From assembly GCA_903870905.1 (NCBI GenBank), contig CAIQEU010000038.1:62001-126000 (forward strand): a stretch of DNA of 64,000 nt. The letters are read 5' to 3'. A program made the position numbers and the translations under genes. Under the pieces are notes generated by a model. The model was not told the DNA's origin. It did no database searches and saw only the letters and a list, made by a program, of their open reading frames with translations. Positions 51,661 through 60,400 of this stretch are shown one piece after another; the stretch's first letter is position 1; every line of letters starts with the position of its first letter. Origin of the DNA: an uncultured Actinomycetes bacterium. Lineage in GTDB: Bacteria > Actinomycetota > Acidimicrobiia > Acidimicrobiales > RAAP-2.

Positions 51661-53280
51661 GTGGACGAGACGCACTCACCATTGTTGTCACGAGGTCCGG
51701 CCGAGTTTGATCGCCGCCTTCCGCGGCTCATTCAGGCGATGGTGACCATGGTCTTGGCCATGGAAGTCACCATTTCGGTGGCGCTGGAGTTTGGCGTCCA
51801 CCTGCCGTTGTGGCTCGACGAAGCCCTCACCGTCAACATCTCCTCGTTGCCGGTCGCGCAGATCCCGGGAGCGCTCAAACACGATGGCGCTCCGCCCTTG
51901 TTCTACGTGATCTTGCACGTGTGGATGGGGTTCGTAGGACACAGTGACGTTGCCGTGCGATCACTGGCAGGGGTTTTCGCCCTCGGTGCACTGGTGATGA
52001 CTGCCGTGACGGTACGCGCCATTTGGTCCACTCGGGTGGCGGTGGTCACCGTGGCCCTCCTGGCCGGATCGCCGTACTTCGTGTACTACGGCAGTGAGTG
52101 TCGGATGTACAGCCTCGTGATGTTCGAGAGCATCGTGTTGCTCTACACGTTGCATCGAGCGAGCGAGACGCCATCGCGGGGACGGCTCATCCTGGTCGCG
52201 GCGTCGGTCGCTGCGTTGCTCTACACCCACTACTGGTCGCTGTACCTGGTCGGCGTCCTCGGGCTCTGGCTGCTCGCTCGGGCAGCCTTCGGGCCACAGT
52301 CGTGGCGTGGAACGGCGTGGAGGATCATCGCCGCCGTGCTCGGAGGGTGCGTGGCATTCATCCCGTGGGTCCCCGTCTTCTTCTACCAAGCGGCACACAC
52401 CGGTACGCCGTGGAGTGCCCCGACGCATCTGAGCATCGTCGTCGAGCTCTTTGGTTGGTTGACCTACAACCAAGCGGCTCTCTTCCAGGTGGATTCGCTG
52501 CACAGCCAAATCCTGCTGGTCTCCTACCTCGGGTTCGCAGTCATTGGAATCGTTGCGGTGGCCACCGGCCGATTCACTGGAGCGCTGGACCTTCGCGTGC
52601 AAGGCAGGGCTCGACTGATGGCCGTTTGGGCGATTGGGACCGTTGCAGTTGGCTCGGCCCTCTCCGTCTTGTCCTCGAGCGCCGTAACGCCGCGCTACGC
52701 AGCCGTTGCCTTCATTCCTTTCATGATCCTGCTTGCGCTCGGAATTACGTCGTTCGGTGATCCTTGGGTTCGTGTTGGCCTGGCGTTCGGTGTTGCGTTC
52801 ATGGGTTTGTGGGCGGCCAAGGAGTATCGAACGACCGCTCGAACCGAGTCCCCGGCGGTGGCCAGCGCCCTCAACAGTGCAGCCCGTGCCGGAGATGTCG
52901 TCCTCTTCTGCCCCGACCAACTCGCCCCGTCGACGCTCCGACTCCTCAACACTCCCGGCATTGTGACCATGGGGTATCCCAACCTCTCCGTGGCGAACGG
53001 CCGGATCGACTGGGTGGACTACGAGGAGAAGATCTCCCGCCGTCCTCCAGTTGTCGCTGCGAAGGCGGCTGAAGCCCTCGCCGGTCCGACCCACACGGTG
53101 TGGCTCGTGAGCCAAACCTACGCACCGGGGCTCCACGGTCGTTGTGATGACCTCGCGCAACAGCTTGCGCTCGATCGAGGAATCACCGAGATCACCCCAG
53201 TAGTTGCCGCCGACATCCATCGCTACTACCAGCCGATGCAACTGTTGTCGTTCCCGCCACGTGGCCGAAACCATGGCTGA
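51661..53280 (+). CDS. GT-C fold membrane glycosyltransferase (GT39/ArnT-like)
   Basis: 539 residues with about ten membrane helices and a C-terminal soluble part (from about 390). The first outer loop has the acidic motif LWLDEALTVN, followed by HDGAPPLFYVILHVW; GSECRMYSLVMFE is the second family block. Such enzymes use polyprenyl-phosphate sugars at the outer membrane face, which fits with the DPM-like enzyme at 21229. Start chosen at GTG 51661 from the leaderless promoter; ATG 51643 would add six residues. Acceptor unknown. Confidence 0.82.
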   Translation: MDETHSPLLSRGPAEFDRRLPRLIQAMVTMVLAMEVTISVALEFGVHLPLWLDEALTVNISSLPVAQIPGALKHDGAPPLFYVILHVWMGFVGHSDVAVRSLAGVFALGALVMTAVTVRAIWSTRVAVVTVALLAGSPYFVYYGSECRMYSLVMFESIVLLYTLHRASETPSRGRLILVAASVAALLYTHYWSLYLVGVLGLWLLARAAFGPQSWRGTAWRIIAAVLGGCVAFIPWVPVFFYQAAHTGTPWSAPTHLSIVVELFGWLTYNQAALFQVDSLHSQILLVSYLGFAVIGIVAVATGRFTGALDLRVQGRARLMAVWAIGTVAVGSALSVLSSSAVTPRYAAVAFIPFMILLALGITSFGDPWVRVGLAFGVAFMGLWAAKEYRTTARTESPAVASALNSAARAGDVVLFCPDQLAPSTLRLLNTPGIVTMGYPNLSVANGRIDWVDYEEKISRRPPVVAAKAAEALAGPTHTVWLVSQTYAPGLHGRCDDLAQQLALDRGITEITPVVAADIHRYYQPMQLLSFPPRGRNHG

Positions 53281-53308
53281 GCGACCGTGGAGTGAGGTGG
53301 CGGTGAAC

Positions 53309-53314
53309 TACTGT
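53309..53314 (+). promoter_or_regulatory. Possible -10 (TACTGT) for the UGM-like gene
   Basis: TACTGT sits 44 bases before the GTG at 53359 in the 78-base gap. GGGGAG precedes the GTG as ribosome-binding site. The assignment is weak. Confidence 0.3.
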
Positions 53315-53358
53315 TTGCCCACGTACGACAGCACTTGCGTGCTGCAGGGGAGCGTTCT

Positions 53359-54876
53359 GTGACCACCGAGTCCGTAAGTTCTGACACAACGCCAGAGGGT
53401 CAACTTCCTGTTGTGGTGATCGGCGCTGGGCCGGCCGGCCTCACCGCCGCCTACGAATTGGCGAAGGGCGGAGATCCCGTCATTGTCTTCGAGGCGGACA
53501 GCGTCGTTGGGGGTATTTCCCGAACCGTTGAGCGCGACGGTTGGCGCTTCGATATCGGTGGGCACCGGTTCTTCACCAAGGTTCCCCAAGTGGAGGCACT
53601 CTGGCATGAGATCTTGCCCGATGAAGACTTCCTCCTCCGTCCTCGGCAGAGCCGAATCTTCTACGAGAACAAGTACTACGACTATCCGCTGAAGCCCACC
53701 AACGCGTTGAAGAACCTCGGTCCCATTGAGGCGATTCGCTGCGTTCTCTCCTACGCCCGAGCTCAGATCGCTCCGCCGAAGGATCAGTCGAACTACGAGA
53801 ATTGGCTCGTGGCTCGCTTCGGGTGGCGCCTCTATCGTCGATTCTTCGAGACCTACACCGAGAAGGTGTGGGGTGTGCCGGTGAAGGAGATGCCGGCGGA
53901 CTGGGCGGCGCAACGCGTGAAGGGTCTCTCCCTCGGGAATGCCATCGTCAACGCGCTCCTCCCAAAGCGCAACCAAAAGGACATCACCTCGCTCATTGAG
54001 GAGTTCCAGTACCCAAAGTACGGTCCTGGCATGATGTGGGAAGTCTGCGCCGAGAAGGTGGTGGCGCTCGGGGGCGTGATCGAGATGAAGACGCGAGTCA
54101 TCGCCGTGTCCGGCGTTGACGACCACGTCCAGAGCGTGACGGTCAGGTCGAAAGAAGGGGTCACGACGACCATTGCCGCTCGTGCGGTGATTTCCACCAT
54201 GCCGATGCGCGAACTCGTGCAGGCATTAGAGCCAGCCCCTCCAGCACCCATCGTCGCCGCCGGGTCGGCGTTGCACTACCGAGACTTCTTGACGGTGGCA
54301 CTCGTCGTGCCGAATCAGGGAGTCTTCCCTGATAACTGGATCTACATCCATTCCCCAGAGGTCAAGGTGGGTCGTATCCAGAACTTCGGATCGTGGTCAC
54401 CGTACATGGTGAAAGACGGCAAGACCTGCCTTGGGCTTGAGTACTTCGTCTTCCAAGACGATGAGTTGTGGTCCTCAAGCGACGAGGATCTGGTCGCGCT
54501 AGCCACTCGCGAGCTCGAACGCCTTGGTCTCGTCCCGAAGAACGTCGTCGAGCGCGGCTACGTCGTCCGCGTTCCAAAGGCCTACCCCTACTACGACGGA
54601 TCCTACAAAGAGAACGTCGCAACGATCGATGCGTACCTGCAGCACCACATGGCTGGCGTGCACCTGATTGGAAGAAATGGGATGCACAAGTACAACAACC
54701 AAGATCACTCCATGCTGACGGCGATGCTCACGGTTGAGAACCTTCGTGGGGCCCGTCACGACATCTGGGCGGTGAACGTCGAAGACGAGTACCACGAGCA
54801 ATCCGCCACGACGGCTGGTCGTGAAGGCACGGGACGTGATGCCCCGATCTTGCCCGCTCGTCCAACGGCGTCCTAA
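53359..54876 (+). CDS. FAD-dependent oxidoreductase, UDP-galactopyranose mutase-like
   Basis: 505 residues. The N-terminal dinucleotide fold has VVVIGAGPAGLTAAYELAKG and FEADSVVGGISRTVERDGWR; FDIGGHRFFTKV and GPGMMWEVCAEKV are conserved in this group of NAD(P)/FAD proteins, commonly annotated as UDP-galactopyranose mutase-like or protoporphyrinogen-oxidase-like. True Glf proteins are about 370-400 residues, so this is a longer relative and its substrate is unknown. It lies between glycosyltransferase and flippase genes, which favours a sugar-nucleotide or lipid-linked sugar role. Confidence 0.78.
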   Translation: MTTESVSSDTTPEGQLPVVVIGAGPAGLTAAYELAKGGDPVIVFEADSVVGGISRTVERDGWRFDIGGHRFFTKVPQVEALWHEILPDEDFLLRPRQSRIFYENKYYDYPLKPTNALKNLGPIEAIRCVLSYARAQIAPPKDQSNYENWLVARFGWRLYRRFFETYTEKVWGVPVKEMPADWAAQRVKGLSLGNAIVNALLPKRNQKDITSLIEEFQYPKYGPGMMWEVCAEKVVALGGVIEMKTRVIAVSGVDDHVQSVTVRSKEGVTTTIAARAVISTMPMRELVQALEPAPPAPIVAAGSALHYRDFLTVALVVPNQGVFPDNWIYIHSPEVKVGRIQNFGSWSPYMVKDGKTCLGLEYFVFQDDELWSSSDEDLVALATRELERLGLVPKNVVERGYVVRVPKAYPYYDGSYKENVATIDAYLQHHMAGVHLIGRNGMHKYNNQDHSMLTAMLTVENLRGARHDIWAVNVEDEYHEQSATTAGREGTGRDAPILPARPTAS

Positions 54877-54881
54877 GCGCG

Positions 54882-56225
54882 ATGGCTGAAGTGGGCGGCG
54901 AGGTGGAGAGCCCCATTCCTGCGCGCCGCGGGAGCCGTGTCGCCGAGGTCTGGCGGAACATCACTCAAGCAGGACCGCTGGCGATTGCAGGGGTCATCGC
55001 GAATGGGTCCAACGTGCTCGTCACCGTTTTGCTCGCCCATCTCCTCATCGCTGCTGATTACGGCTACCTCAATCAACTCATTGGACTGTTCCTCATCATC
55101 TCCACGCCGGGATCAGCGGTCATTGTGGCAGTGGTGCGCCGGGTCACGGCGTGGAGGGTCAGCGGTCAAAACACCGCAGTACGCGACTGGGCCACGCTCC
55201 TGAGGAGGAGGGCGCTCATCGTCTACGCGATCTACGTCGTCTGCGTCGTCGCGTTCGCGCAGCCACTCGCCAATGACCTGTTGCGCAACCACTCCTCACT
55301 TGGCGTGGTGACGATGCTGGCCGGGGCGGGGCTTTGGGTGGTGCTCTGCATTGACCGCGGTTTCCTGCAGGCAACTCGGCGGTATCGGGACCTGTCGACC
55401 AACTTCCTCGTTGAAGGTGGCGTCCGATTCGTGGCAGTGCTGGGCTTCGTCGCGATCAGTCCGCAGGTTGCCAGCGCGTGTCTCGGCATTCTGGTTGCAG
55501 AGGTAGCCACCTACCTCCACGCCCGTCGTTCTGCGTTCCTCGCCATTGAACTCGATGGCGCCGTGGGCGACGACGGTGTCGCCATCCACCCCTCAGCGAT
55601 CGCGAGGGACCTCTTCGCAGCGGTGTTGGCCATGGGCTTCCTCGCCGTGCTGCAGAACGCCGATGTGATTCTCATTGGACGACAGAACCACCACCTCTCG
55701 GGTTCCTATGCTGCGATCTCGGTGGCGTCGAAGGCGCTGTGCTTCATCGCCCTCGTCCTCGGCAGCTACCTCGTGCCCGAGGCGGCCATCCACCACGGGG
55801 AAGGTTCACACGCCTTGAGGCCGCTAGCAGCAACACTGGCCATCGTCGCCGCTCCAGCGCTCGTCCTCTTCGTGCTCTCATCGGTCGCTGCTGAGACGGT
55901 GCTCCGTCTCGTGTTCTCGGCGAAGTACCTCGGAGCGGCGAGCGCATTCTCGACGCTCGTCCTCGCGATGACGGCGCTGTCGGTCACGATGATCCTCACG
56001 CTCTACCTCTTAGCGATCGGAAAGCGGTGGGTGGTCATCGTCCTCGCAGCCGGCGCTGGACTCCTCGTGGCCTTGACCGTCCACGGCAATGGTTCGCCAG
56101 CGTCGGTGGCGCACGCTGACCTCGTCGCACAGCTCACCCTCGTCGTGGTGATGGTCGGGTGTTTCGTGGTGGCCCACCTGAGAGACCATCGCTGGAACCC
56201 GGCCACGGTGCCTTCGACGGCCTGA
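54882..56225 (+). CDS. Polysaccharide/lipid-linked oligosaccharide flippase (Wzx/MATE-like)
   Basis: 447 residues with about 12-14 membrane helices and short loops, the profile of the MOP superfamily exporters (Wzx, MurJ). The N-terminal pattern GPLAIAGVIANGSNVLVTVL and DYGYLNQLIGLFLIISTPGS is typical of oligosaccharide flippases (a 'YG.l.q' motif after helix 1). It starts 5 bases after the UGM-like stop, so both are co-transcribed. It would move a lipid-linked glycan to the outer face. Confidence 0.82.
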   Translation: MAEVGGEVESPIPARRGSRVAEVWRNITQAGPLAIAGVIANGSNVLVTVLLAHLLIAADYGYLNQLIGLFLIISTPGSAVIVAVVRRVTAWRVSGQNTAVRDWATLLRRRALIVYAIYVVCVVAFAQPLANDLLRNHSSLGVVTMLAGAGLWVVLCIDRGFLQATRRYRDLSTNFLVEGGVRFVAVLGFVAISPQVASACLGILVAEVATYLHARRSAFLAIELDGAVGDDGVAIHPSAIARDLFAAVLAMGFLAVLQNADVILIGRQNHHLSGSYAAISVASKALCFIALVLGSYLVPEAAIHHGEGSHALRPLAATLAIVAAPALVLFVLSSVAAETVLRLVFSAKYLGAASAFSTLVLAMTALSVTMILTLYLLAIGKRWVVIVLAAGAGLLVALTVHGNGSPASVAHADLVAQLTLVVVMVGCFVVAHLRDHRWNPATVPSTA

Positions 56226-56235
56226 TGGCCGCCGA

Positions 56236-56241
56236 TAGCAT
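56236..56241 (+). promoter_or_regulatory. Possible -10 (TAGCAT) for the GT4 gene
   Basis: TAGCAT lies 24 bases before ATG 56266. GAGGAG directly precedes that ATG and is better spaced for the in-frame GTG at 56272, so the true start may be the GTG. Confidence 0.35.
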
Positions 56242-56265
56242 CGGGAGCACTGTCTGAGCGAGGAG

Positions 56266-57471
56266 ATGTCGGTGACGAGTGAGAACGAGGTCGCGAGCAC
56301 CGCCAGCATCGCTCGTCTCGCAGCTGAATCTGGAATTACGCGTGTCACCATGTTGGCCTGGCGGGACCTCGATGACCCCGAGGCCGGCGGATCCGAACTC
56401 CACGCCCATCGGATCGCGACCCGTTGGGCGGCCGCGGGTCTCGACGTCGAACTCCGGACGTCCATGGTGCCCGGTGCAGCTATGGACGTTGATCGTGACG
56501 GCTACCACGTCGTCCGCAGAGGTGGCCGATACGGGGTATTTCCCTCGGCAATTGCCCATGGACTTCGCCATCGCCGGAGGCCTGAAGAGGCGCTGGTTGA
56601 GATTTGGAACGGCATGCCGTTCTTTTCGCCCCTGTGGTACCGCGGCCCCAAGGTGGTGTTCTTGCACCACGTCCACGGCCCGATGTGGCAGATGTCGCTG
56701 CCACGATTTCGTGCTGCACTTGGTTCGGCAATTGAACATCGAATCGCACCACCGTTGTATCGCCGGACGTCGATCCTCACCTTGTCGACCTCGTCTGAGG
56801 AGGAGATCGTCGAGAAGCTCCACCTCCCACGGAAGCGGGTTTCGGTGGTGCCACCTGGAATCGAGCCCACGTTCCATCCTGGTGGTTCCAAGAGCACCAA
56901 CCCTTCGGTCGTCGCCGTTGGACGTCTCGTGCCGGTGAAGCAGTTCGATAAGTTGATCGAGGCGCTCATCGCCGCCAAAGCGGCAGTTCCTGCGCTGACG
57001 GCCACGATCATCGGTGAGGGGTATCTCCGGTCTGATCTCGAAGCCCAGGTCGCTGCAGCGGGCGCCGACTCCTGGTTGCGGCTGCCCGGTCGGGTCGACG
57101 ACGCAGCGCTCGTCGACGCTTATCAATCCTCGTGGGTGGTCGCCTCAACGTCGCTGCGAGAAGGCTGGGGAATGACGCTCACTGAGGCAGCGGCGTGTGG
57201 CACGCCGGCAGTCGCGACGGATATCGCGGGACATCGTGATGCCGTCGTCAACGGCGCCTCAGGACTCCTCGTCGACGAAGGCGCTCCCTTCGTCAATGGA
57301 CTGGTTGCCGTCTTGGGGAACGAAGACCTTCGTCGTGCGCTTAGCGCCGGTGCATTGGAGAACGCTGCACGCTTTACCTGGGATGCGACTGCGGTTGAAA
57401 CCTTCCGGGCCCTCGCTGCGGTGGCGATGGCTCGTGCGGCTCGGAAGCAGGTACGTCCTTCTTCAAGATGA
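56266..57471 (+). CDS. GT4 family glycosyltransferase (Rv0225-like)
   Basis: 401 residues, GT-B fold. The N-terminus VTMLAWRDLDDPEAGGSELH is characteristic of the group containing M. tuberculosis Rv0225. The nucleotide-sugar site shows VVAVGRLVPVKQFDKLIEAL and the EX7E-like block SLREGWGMTLTEAAACGTPA. It is a cytosolic enzyme of lipid-linked glycan assembly; donor and acceptor unknown. The last 98 bases are antisense to the end of the AftD-methyltransferase gene. In M. tuberculosis Rv0225 also lies next to a methyltransferase gene (Rv0224c). Confidence 0.88.
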   Translation: MSVTSENEVASTASIARLAAESGITRVTMLAWRDLDDPEAGGSELHAHRIATRWAAAGLDVELRTSMVPGAAMDVDRDGYHVVRRGGRYGVFPSAIAHGLRHRRRPEEALVEIWNGMPFFSPLWYRGPKVVFLHHVHGPMWQMSLPRFRAALGSAIEHRIAPPLYRRTSILTLSTSSEEEIVEKLHLPRKRVSVVPPGIEPTFHPGGSKSTNPSVVAVGRLVPVKQFDKLIEALIAAKAAVPALTATIIGEGYLRSDLEAQVAAAGADSWLRLPGRVDDAALVDAYQSSWVVASTSLREGWGMTLTEAAACGTPAVATDIAGHRDAVVNGASGLLVDEGAPFVNGLVAVLGNEDLRRALSAGALENAARFTWDATAVETFRALAAVAMARAARKQVRPSSR

Positions 57472-60400
57472 TGAGGAGGTTCCACGTGAGGAACTCGCGT
57501 AGCACCGGTACCTTGACGATCCAGCTCACCCAGTCGGGGTAGTAGCGGGGGAATGCCCAGGTAACGCTCACGTCATCTCGATCGAGGGCCAAGTCAAGCC
57601 CTTGCTTGACGGTGACCTTGAAGAGTGATTCACCGAACTTGTTCCCAGGTGGGCGACCGTGCTTCTTCTCGAAGCGTCGTGCAGCGAACTCGCCGCCGAT
57701 GAAATGCCACGGAGAGGTTTCATGGCCACCCCACGGTGAGCGCCAGACGGTGTAGGAGCAGTAGATCGTTCCGCCAGGTCGGGTGATCCGCAGCGCCTCA
57801 TCGAGGAACGCTGCCGGGTCGGGGACATGTTCGAGGACGTTGGAGCTGAACGCAATATCAACAGATCCGTCGGGGAGCGGTAGTCGCATGCCGTCACCAG
57901 CAATGGTGCGACCTGGGTGGAGGCGACCAGGAAGGACGGCGTAGTCGTGCCGTTCCTCGTAGGAGGAGAAGGGGAGATCGGCAGGCCGAGGTGGAATCGG
58001 CGTTGCCTCGGGCTCAACGAGGATGCAGTGCGCACCTCGAGCCTCGAACGCTTCGCTGAAGTAGCCGGGACCTCCACCGACGTCGGCGATCACCCGGTTG
58101 AACAGCGGTGCGTACCCAGAGAGTTGGTGAGCGGTGTCCTCAGCCAAGGTTCGGTAGAAGAAGTCGGGATCGGTTTGCTCAACCCTGAACGCTCGGAAGA
58201 GGGCTACTGATCGGCGAAGACCCGTCAACGCTTGGAGAAGTGCGGTTTCTTCCTCTTGGGGTGATGGTCCAGTCGCAACGTCGGCGCCCTCCGAGCGTCC
58301 AAGCGACCCCGTCACCGCCGCACCAGCGGCCGCAGCGGTGAGTGCGACCGAAGAACCAGGAGCGAATGGTTCGAGCGACGGTGCTTCGGGCGTCGATGGC
58401 GCTAGACCATCGTCTTCATTGGCGATCTCGTCGCCGTCGGAGTCCTCTCGTTCAGGTTGGTGCGATGGATCATCGTCGAGGGGAGCACTCGCTCCACTGC
58501 CGCCGTCACTCGCATCGCCGAGTTCGAAGAGGTCGTCATCGTCCTCATCGATGGCCTCCTCAAGATGGCGGATCGCCGACGACTCAATGGTGGCGTCGAT
58601 GAACAGTATGGCCAATACCGCCCACGTGCACCCGTTCGCGACACCGAAGTGAGTCGGCCACAAAATATTCCACGGCCAGCGGTGCGCCCCGATCGCCACG
58701 CTGAACGTGGTGATGGCCAGGCCGGCGGTCATGAGCGCCACGCTCATGGCCCGCCCCCACCGTCCGCGAGCAACGACGACGCCGAAGAGGGCAAAGGCCG
58801 GGAGTGCCAACCACGAGGTCGTGAGGGTAGCGATGGCGATCGCGACGAGGATCGCGACGAGGTGTGGTCGGCCACTCGATCGCAGGTCGCGTCGGCGTGA
58901 CCAGAACGTTGGGACGTCGAGCGCTGCCGTTGGGAACCCCAGTCGGCGTGAGCGCCGGAGCGTGAGCACGAGGACGAGACCGAGTCCAATGGCTGATGCG
59001 TAGAGCGCGAGGTCAACCGTCTTCTGCGGCGACCAAGTCAAGACGAGATGGTGGACGCTTCCAGCGGGGAATGCAGGCAAGTCCCAGCCATTGGCAAATC
59101 CGTCGACGAGGCGCGGGCTCAAGCTCCAGCGATGGCCATCAATGGAGAGGCTCCAGCCACTCGAAAGGCTCTGTCCGAAGACCAAGGTGGTGGGGGCACC
59201 GGTTCCCTCAATGGTCGCTGAGACCGACGTGCGACTCTGGTGGAGCACCGTGGCAGGAACTGCTGCTTGCGCTGGAGGGAGGTCGAAGCGACCGTTGGTG
59301 ATGCTGAGTGGTGCACCGCCACCGGCGGATCCCAAGGCCACAGTGTCGGTCGTGAGGGGAATGGATGGGTCCTTCGCACCAATGATGGTGTTGGCACCCG
59401 CTTGGAACGAGATGGGAGTGGTGGAGCAGGTGGAGAACGTGATGTCCTTGCCGTTGAGCAAGTCTGCGGTCGACCCAGAGCCCGCAATCGGGACGGCGAC
59501 GCCGTTCACTTGGAGCAGGTCGGTGCGGCATCCCGTGTTGACGAAGGACGATGTCGTTGGAGCTGTGACTCCAGGGATACCCAACTCGGCGATACCGATG
59601 GGGAGCGAGTTGGGGCCGAAGAGGGAGTAGTCCGTGATCTTGGGCGCTCGCTTCGCGACGATCGTCACACTGAAGTTGGTTCCCGTGAGCGGGACTGCGA
59701 CTGGGACCGTGACCGCTGATGTTGCACCGTTCTCACTGTTCGGTGCCGGTGGGATCGCCGGCATCGTGATCTGTTCTGAGGTGGTGCCGTTGGAGAGTGC
59801 AATGGTGGTCGGCAGACCATGGTGCCCATCGTTGACGAGGACCATATTCAGTTGGTGAATGGTGACGGCCTTATTGAGGCTGATCGACATGCTCTGACCG
59901 TCACCGGGTCCGACGGCAGGCACCCACGCCGTCGTCGGGTCTCCATCGATCGCCGACCACGAGCCTGAATTGAAGCTCTGCTGGAGGCGACTATTCGAAT
60001 TGGTGCCGATGACGTATGCGTCCCCAGCGGTGCCACGGGGGAGGTTGCGCGACGCTCCTGGGCCACTGCGACCGAGGAGCTGATTGATTTGACTGTCTGA
60101 GACATCGGAGTTCAGCCGCAGAGTTCCCATCGCCGAGAATTGGCGAGGCCCAGGAAGGTCAACAGTTCGCACGAGTGGATGGGCGGTCAGGACGAGCCGG
60201 TTGAGGGTGATGAGCAGTCGACGATCGATAGAGCTCGTCCCGACATTGGTCAAGAGATCGGTCGGCAACCGAAGGGACTCCATGATCGGCGTGGCGCCTG
60301 GAACGGTGATTTCGGAGAATCCGACGGCGTTGGCGTTGGAGAAGTCAGCGAGGTTCGGCTCATTAGTTGACGTGATGGCGACTCGGAGGTGTGAGAACGT

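Noticed and set aside
57374-58520. The methyltransferase part of the AftD fusion as a separate gene joined by error
   Set aside because: The frame is open without a stop through the acidic linker, and no ribosome-binding site with a start codon stands out at the domain border. A sequencing error cannot be fully excluded.
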